From: Nitrospinota bacterium
Lineage (GTDB): Bacteria; UBA8248; JACPRG01
Assembly: GCA_030740135.1 (NCBI GenBank)
Contig: JASLXW010000008.1
Coordinates: 1-18,320, forward strand
Reading direction: 5' to 3'
Length of the DNA stretch: 18,320 bases
The position numbers and the translations under genes are program-made. The notes under the pieces are model-generated. The model was not told the origin of the DNA. It searched no databases and saw nothing but the letters and a program-made list of their open reading frames with translations. Numbering within the stretch: the stretch's first letter is position 1; every line of letters begins with the position of its first letter. This document shows, piece after piece, positions 14,063 to 18,320 of this stretch.

Positions 14063-16887
14063 ACCCCGCGAAGCAATTCCACATCAAGGTGAACGGAAAA
14101 AAGGTCACCGTTTCCGGGGGGAACAAGCGTCTTCTGATGGATGTTCTCCGGGACGACCTCCGGCTGATCGGCTCGAAGAACGGTTGCACGCAGGGTTATT
14201 GCGGCTCCTGCCGGGTCATCCTGAACGGCGAGGCCGTGAACTCCTGTACGACCACCATGCGGATCGCCGACGGCGCAGAGGTGGTCACCATCGAGGGGAT
14301 CGGATCGCCCGAGAATCCTCATCCCCTCCAGCGATCTTTCGCCGAGCACGGGGCCTGCCAGTGCGGGTTCTGCATTCCCGGCTTCATCGTCTCGGCCTAC
14401 GGTTTGCTGGAAAAGGAGTCGAAGCCCGCAGAGGCGGACGTTCGGGAAGCCCTGCGGGAAAATGTCTGCCGCTGCACCGGGTACAGGCAGATCCTCGAGG
14501 CCATCGATTCAGTCGTCCATCCCGAAAAAGGCTCCCCCGTTGAAAGCGGTCTCGACGGCAACGGGGTGATCGGCCGCTCTTTCATGCGCGACGACGCCCT
14601 GGACAAGTCCTGTGGGACGGCGCTCTACGCCGACGACCTGTACATGGACGGGATGCTCTACGCCGCGGTCCTCAGGAGCGCCCGGCCCCACGCCCGAATC
14701 CTGTCCATCGACGCCTCCGATGCCGAGGCCATGAACGGGGTCCATGCCGTCATCACGGCCGAAGACGTGCCCCACAACCGGTTTGGTCTCCTTACTCCCG
14801 ACCAGCCCGTCTTCGCCGAGGGCAAGGTCCGGTGTGTCGGGGAGGCGGTGGCGGCGGTCGCCGCCGAGTCCGCCGAGTCCGCCCAAGCGGCCCTGAAGAA
14901 GATCCGGGTCGAGTGGGAGATCCTGGAGCCCCTCCTGGACCCGCGCGAGGCCCTGAAGGATGACGCCCCCTACGTCCAGGACCTGGTTCCCGAAGGGCAG
15001 GTCATCAAGGCGTACGGGAAGAACATCGTCAGCCGCCGGCGGGTCAACCGGGGCGACGTGGACGCGGCCTTCGCCGAATGCGACGTGGTCATCGAGCGGG
15101 AGTTCACGACGCCTTTCGTCGAGCACGGCTATCTCGAGCCCGAAGCGTGTCTCACGCACCTGGAGGACGGCCCCGATGGGGGAGGGGGGGGGCGCATCCT
15201 GGTCGTCGAGTGCGCCGGGCAGAACGTGTTCTCCGACCAGAGCCAGGTTTGCGCCGCGCTCCGGTGGGAGGCCGGGCGGGTCCGGGTGGTCATGCCCAAG
15301 TGCGGCGGCGCCTTCGGGGGGAAGGAGGACATTCTCCCGCAGATCGTTTGCGCGCTTCTCACCGTGAAAACCGGACGGCCGGTCAAATACGTCCTCGACC
15401 GGGAGGAATCGCTCCTCGCCTCGACCAAGCGCCATCCCTTCATCTCCCGGGTCAAGGCGGGCGCGACGCGGGACGGGCGGATCGTCGCCGTGGACGCCTT
15501 GCACATCAGCGATACCGGGGCGTACGCCTCGGTGGGGGACGTCGTCATCACCCGCGCCGCGACGCACGCCGCCGGCCCTTATGAAGTGGACAACGTCCGG
15601 GTGGACGTGATCGGGGTGTACACCAACAACCCCGTCGGGGGTGCGATGCGCGGCTTCGGGACCCCCCAGGCGGCCTATCCCATCGAGGTTGTCCTGGACC
15701 AGGTGGCCGAGGCCCTGGGGATGGACCCGATCGAGCTGCGCATGCGAAACGCGCTCGAGGCCGGAAAGCGGACGGGCGCGGGACAGCTTTTGCCTCACAG
15801 CGTCGGCCTGAAGGAGTGCGTCCGGAAGGTCGCCGAGACCGTCCGCTGGGAGAAGTTGCGAAACGAGAATCCCAACGGCTCTCCCTGGCGGCGGGGCGTC
15901 GGCATCGGCCTGGCCTACAAGAACGTCGGGCTCGGCAACGCCAGCGATGAGGACGAATCCCGCGCGCGGGTCTCTTTGGAAGAAGACGGCCGGGTGAGGG
16001 TCCGCGCCGGGGCCGCCGAGATCGGCCAGGGGATGACCACCATCCTGAGACAGTTCGCCGCCGAGACGATCGGCGTCGGGTATGAAGACGTCGACATCCT
16101 GACGGGCGACACCTTCGAGACCCCGGACAGCGGCGTGTCTTCCGCTTCGAGACAGACCTTTGTGACGGGCAACGCCGTGATCCGGGCCGCCCGGGACGTG
16201 AAAGAGCAAATCGTGCGGGCGGCGGCGGAGTTCCTGGACGTGCCGCCGGAGATCCTGCGCGTTGAAGGGGGGAAGGTTTTTGCTGAAACGACGCCGGAGC
16301 GCTGTCTGAGCCTCGCCGAGATCAAGACCCGGGCCGGAGACCGACCATTCGACGCCGAAAGCCTCTATGCGCCGCCGGAAACCGACGCGTGGGGATCTTT
16401 CGACAAGGAAGACTACAAGACGCACGTGACATACGGGTACGGCGCCCAGGCGGCCGTCGTGAGCGTCAACGAAGAGACGGGCGAGGTCCGGGTGGAGCGC
16501 ATGGTGACGGCGCACGACGTAGGCCGTGTCATCCATCCCGCCGCCTGCCGCGGGCAGATCGAGGGCGGGGTCGTCCAGGGGATCGGGTACGCCCTGAGCG
16601 AGGAGTACGCTGTCAAAGCCGGCCGGCCCAAGAGCAAGCTCTTCAAGAAGTGCGGCATGCCTGGGATCGACCGGATCCCCGAGATCGTGACGATCATGGT
16701 CGAAGACCCGGAGATCGAAGGGCCTTTCGGCGCGAAAGGGGTCGGGGAGGTCTCGACCATCCCGACGGCGCCCGCGATCATCAACGCCATCCACGACGCC
16801 TGCGGCGTGTGGATCTACGACCTGCCCGCGACGAAGGAAAAGGTCAAGAAGGTCCTCCAAGCGGTCGCGGAGCCGGTCTCCCCGTAG
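14059..16887 (+). CDS. Fused [2Fe-2S]/molybdopterin hydroxylase of the xanthine oxidase family
   Basis: This 942-residue protein should hydroxylate an aromatic N-heterocycle or oxidise an aldehyde using water. The N-terminal plant-type [2Fe-2S] domain has Cys43, Cys48, Cys51 and Cys63. The helical second [2Fe-2S] domain has Cys102, Cys105, Cys137 and Cys139 (QCGFC and VCRCTGY). From about residue 170 the molybdopterin part begins (VIGRSFMRDDALDKSCGTALYADD). It carries CGGAFGGKED (415-424), VGGAMRGFG (526-534), IGQGM (655-659) and GPFGAKGVGE, whose Glu897 is in the place of the catalytic base. No FAD domain or separate FAD subunit is visible. This matches the layout of Desulfovibrio-type aldehyde oxidoreductase (about 907 residues) rather than three-subunit dehydrogenases. 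The ATG at 14059 was chosen because the family N-terminus begins here; it overlaps the leader stop. Mo-cofactor insertion genes are not in the window. Confidence 0.93.
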   Translation: MNPAKQFHIKVNGKKVTVSGGNKRLLMDVLRDDLRLIGSKNGCTQGYCGSCRVILNGEAVNSCTTTMRIADGAEVVTIEGIGSPENPHPLQRSFAEHGACQCGFCIPGFIVSAYGLLEKESKPAEADVREALRENVCRCTGYRQILEAIDSVVHPEKGSPVESGLDGNGVIGRSFMRDDALDKSCGTALYADDLYMDGMLYAAVLRSARPHARILSIDASDAEAMNGVHAVITAEDVPHNRFGLLTPDQPVFAEGKVRCVGEAVAAVAAESAESAQAALKKIRVEWEILEPLLDPREALKDDAPYVQDLVPEGQVIKAYGKNIVSRRRVNRGDVDAAFAECDVVIEREFTTPFVEHGYLEPEACLTHLEDGPDGGGGGRILVVECAGQNVFSDQSQVCAALRWEAGRVRVVMPKCGGAFGGKEDILPQIVCALLTVKTGRPVKYVLDREESLLASTKRHPFISRVKAGATRDGRIVAVDALHISDTGAYASVGDVVITRAATHAAGPYEVDNVRVDVIGVYTNNPVGGAMRGFGTPQAAYPIEVVLDQVAEALGMDPIELRMRNALEAGKRTGAGQLLPHSVGLKECVRKVAETVRWEKLRNENPNGSPWRRGVGIGLAYKNVGLGNASDEDESRARVSLEEDGRVRVRAGAAEIGQGMTTILRQFAAETIGVGYEDVDILTGDTFETPDSGVSSASRQTFVTGNAVIRAARDVKEQIVRAAAEFLDVPPEILRVEGGKVFAETTPERCLSLAEIKTRAGDRPFDAESLYAPPETDAWGSFDKEDYKTHVTYGYGAQAAVVSVNEETGEVRVERMVTAHDVGRVIHPAACRGQIEGGVVQGIGYALSEEYAVKAGRPKSKLFKKCGMPGIDRIPEIVTIMVEDPEIEGPFGAKGVGEVSTIPTAPAIINAIHDACGVWIYDLPATKEKVKKVLQAVAEPVSP

Positions 16888-16929
16888 GCCCCCGTGGGTG
16901 GGTCTTGGGGGTCAACGCGGGCGTGTGAC

Positions 16930-16966
16930 GGGCCGGTACAGGAGTCAACCGACTCGCGCCCGGCCC
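16930..16966. repeat. Nested inverted repeat in convergent gap
   Basis: An outer GGGCCG/CGGCCC pair (16930-16935 with 16961-16966) surrounds an inner perfect GAGTC-AACC-GACTC hairpin (16942-16955). It lies between the convergent Mo-hydroxylase and amidohydrolase genes, 42 bases after the former's stop codon, and may contribute to termination. Confidence 0.4.
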
Positions 16967-16994
16967 CTGCATGTCCAATTCGGAATCGCGTGTA

Positions 16995-17018
16995 GGGGCG
17001 GGGCTCCGTACCCGCCCC
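16995..17018. repeat. REP-like palindrome with GTAG flank
   Basis: GGGGCGGG and CCCGCCCC form a perfect 8-bp inverted repeat around an eight-base loop, preceded by TGTA. The arrangement of a GC palindrome flanked by GTAG/CTAC resembles the pair at 2384-2460, although the loop differs. Confidence 0.6.
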
Positions 17019-17067
17019 AGAAGTGTCGGGGACCCCTCCAGGCTTTTTGTTGAGTCGCTCCGTGTAG

Positions 17068-17082
17068 GGCATTATTTATGCC
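17068..17082 (+). terminator. Weak terminator-like hairpin in convergent gap
   Basis: GGCAT-TATTT-ATGCC is followed by TTTCT, four bases before the amidohydrolase stop codon. The stem is only 5 bp, so plus-strand termination here is tentative. Confidence 0.35.
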
Positions 17083-17086
17083 TTTC

Positions 17087-18320
17087 TCAATAGACCTCCG
17101 GCCCATCGATTCCCAAGACTTCCGCCCCGGCTCCGGCCGAGACCACCCGGCCCGAACGAAACACCAGCAGCCGCTCGGGGCGCTCCACCACAACGGTCCC
17201 GGGCGACTCCGACGCCATCACCACGAGGTCCGCCGCCGCGCCCTCCTGAAGCCCGTACCCGTCGCCGAAACCCAGGGCCTTCGCCGGTCTCCCCGTCACC
17301 ATGTCCAAGAGCGTTGACCTGAATGACTCGTTCAGATGGGCCGCCAATCCGGTGAGCCAGGCGGCCTCCAGCGTGTCCGCGCGTCCATAGGGACCGAAGG
17401 CGTCCTGAACGTTGTCGGAGGCGCAGAACACATTGACCCCCGCTTCCAGAAGCTCTTTTACGCGCGTGATCCCGCGTCGGACGGGCTGGGCGTCGCCCCG
17501 GCCCTGGAGGTAGAGATTGCAGAGCGGGAGCGTGATGACGGAGATACCGGCCTCGGCCACTTTGTCGATGACCCGCGCGGCCGTCGCGTTGTCCACGGCC
17601 GCCAGGGAGCAGCAATGTCCCGCGACGACCCGGCCCTGACACCCCTCGGCGATGGTCTTTTCCGCAAGTTGTTCGAGGACGAGGTGGTTGGGGTCGTCGG
17701 ATTCGTCTACGTGGAGATCGACGGGAAGGTTGAACTCCGCCGCCGTCTCGAAGGCGATCTCGATGTGGGCCGCTTTGTCGACCGACAGGGTGGGGACTCC
17801 GCCGATCGCGTCCGCGCCCATGGACACGGCCTCCCTCAGATACTTCCGGTAAGCCGACTCGTCTGTCGCCCCCGGGGCGCTTTGGGCCAGGGGGACAAGC
17901 TGGAGCGTGACCTTCTCGCGGTAGCGGTCGCGGAGCCGGACAAGCGCCTCCATCCCCCGGAGGTCGATGGCGTGGTCCACGTCGATGTGCGTCCGGACGG
18001 TCGTCGCCCCGTGGGAGATGAAGTTGAGCAGGCAGGTCTCGGCCCGGCCATAAATCTCATCGACGGTCGCGTTTTCCTTGACCTTGTACATTTCCCGGAT
18101 GGCGCCGCTGAGCGTCCCCTCCGCGTTGTTGCAGAGGTGGAGGGTGTACGCCTTGTCGATGTGGGTGTGGGCTTCCACGAAGCCCGGAACGACGGCCCGG
18201 CCGTCCAGGTCGATGGTCGATTCGGCTTCGACGTTCAGGCCCTCGCCGATCCGGTCGATCTTTCCTCCCTCGATGAGAATGTCGCGGGGGGAGTCCCACC
18301 CGGGTGATCGGGTGTTCTTT
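17087..18320 (-). CDS. Amidohydrolase-superfamily protein, cytosine deaminase (CodA)-like; 5' end cut by window edge
   Basis: Some 410 residues are visible and the frame is open to the right edge. The visible N-terminus, KNTRSPGWDSPRDILIEGGKIDRIG then DGRAVVPGFVEAHTHIDKA, suggests only a few residues are missing. Numbered from the Val at 18178, the metal and catalytic residues are His4 and His6, His156, Glu159 (HVDESDD), His188 (AGHCCS) and Asp255 (ASDNVQDAFGPYG). The spacings 156-159-188-255 equal those of E. coli CodA His214, Glu217, His246 and Asp313 as I remember them. Gln99 aligns with the cytosine-contacting Gln156. CodA Asp314 is Asn256 here. The enzyme likely deaminates or hydrolyses a cyclic amidine or amide with a metal-bound water in the cytosol. 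Cytosine is only one candidate; isocytosine, creatinine and triazine-type substrates occur among relatives. It is convergent with the Mo-hydroxylase, and its promoter lies outside the window. Confidence 0.9.
   Translation of the reverse strand, partial: KNTRSPGWDSPRDILIEGGKIDRIGEGLNVEAESTIDLDGRAVVPGFVEAHTHIDKAYTLHLCNNAEGTLSGAIREMYKVKENATVDEIYGRAETCLLNFISHGATTVRTHIDVDHAIDLRGMEALVRLRDRYREKVTLQLVPLAQSAPGATDESAYRKYLREAVSMGADAIGGVPTLSVDKAAHIEIAFETAAEFNLPVDLHVDESDDPNHLVLEQLAEKTIAEGCQGRVVAGHCCSLAAVDNATAARVIDKVAEAGISVITLPLCNLYLQGRGDAQPVRRGITRVKELLEAGVNVFCASDNVQDAFGPYGRADTLEAAWLTGLAAHLNESFRSTLLDMVTGRPAKALGFGDGYGLQEGAAADLVVMASESPGTVVVERPERLLVFRSGRVVSAGAGAEVLGIDGPEVY

Noticed and set aside
14509..16860. 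783-codon minus-strand open frame opposite the Mo-hydroxylase
   Set aside because: The product is Asp/Gly/His/Arg-rich with no motif, and the opposite strand carries all molybdopterin and Fe-S motifs.
1..18320. CRISPR array, tRNA, rRNA, integrase or transposase genes
   Set aside because: I read both strands for regular spaced repeats, tRNA-like cloverleaf sequence and mobile-element protein motifs and saw none. Small ncRNAs cannot be excluded by eye.

Overview
The window is high-GC bacterial DNA with dense protein-coding genes and short intergenic gaps. It looks like a catabolic accessory region from a free-living Gram-negative heterotroph. The gene content (TAXI-type TRAP transporter, HyuA/HyuB, UbiD-family decarboxylase, arylmalonate decarboxylase/maleate isomerase-type enzyme, Fe-S/molybdopterin hydroxylase, CodA-like amidohydrolase) is typical of soil or marine lineages such as Proteobacteria, Desulfobacterota, Rokubacteria or Tectomicrobia. 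The sequence alone does not let me choose between these. I see no rRNA, tRNA, CRISPR array, transposase or phage gene.

Layout. 1-276: noncoding, with a 19-base C run and four CCGGTT/AACCGG hexamers. 277-5422 (+): hyuA-like and hyuB-like subunits, then an SDR oxidoreductase. The gaps hold palindromic repeats: an inverted pair of REP-like hairpins between hyuA and hyuB, and four perfect inverted repeats between hyuB and the SDR. 5709-7091 (-): a lone UbiD-family decarboxylase, convergent with the SDR. 7092-7294: divergent promoter region. 7295-16887 (+): seven co-directional coding units. They are a TAXI solute-binding protein, a fused TRAP permease, a decayed response-regulator receiver fragment, a single-cysteine Asp/Glu-racemase-superfamily enzyme, a class IV aminotransferase, a class III aminotransferase, and a 942-residue [2Fe-2S]/molybdopterin hydroxylase. 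The hydroxylase is preceded by a possible coupled 26-residue leader ORF. 17087-18320 (-): a CodA-like amidohydrolase whose first few residues lie beyond the right edge.

How the genes may work together (inference): the TAXI-TRAP system would import an organic acid or amino-acid-like compound. The Mo-hydroxylase could hydroxylate an N-heterocycle or oxidise an aldehyde. The amidohydrolase and HyuA/HyuB could act on cyclic amides or deaminate a ring. The racemase-superfamily enzyme could isomerise or decarboxylate a dicarboxylate. The aminotransferases would move amino groups, the SDR would handle an alcohol/ketone, and UbiD would (de)carboxylate an unsaturated or aromatic acid. The logic resembles N-heterocycle catabolism, but no substrate can be assigned. 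The clearest anomalies are the receiver-domain remnant inside the transport/catabolic run, the leader ORF overlapping the Mo-hydroxylase start, and the structured intergenic regions.
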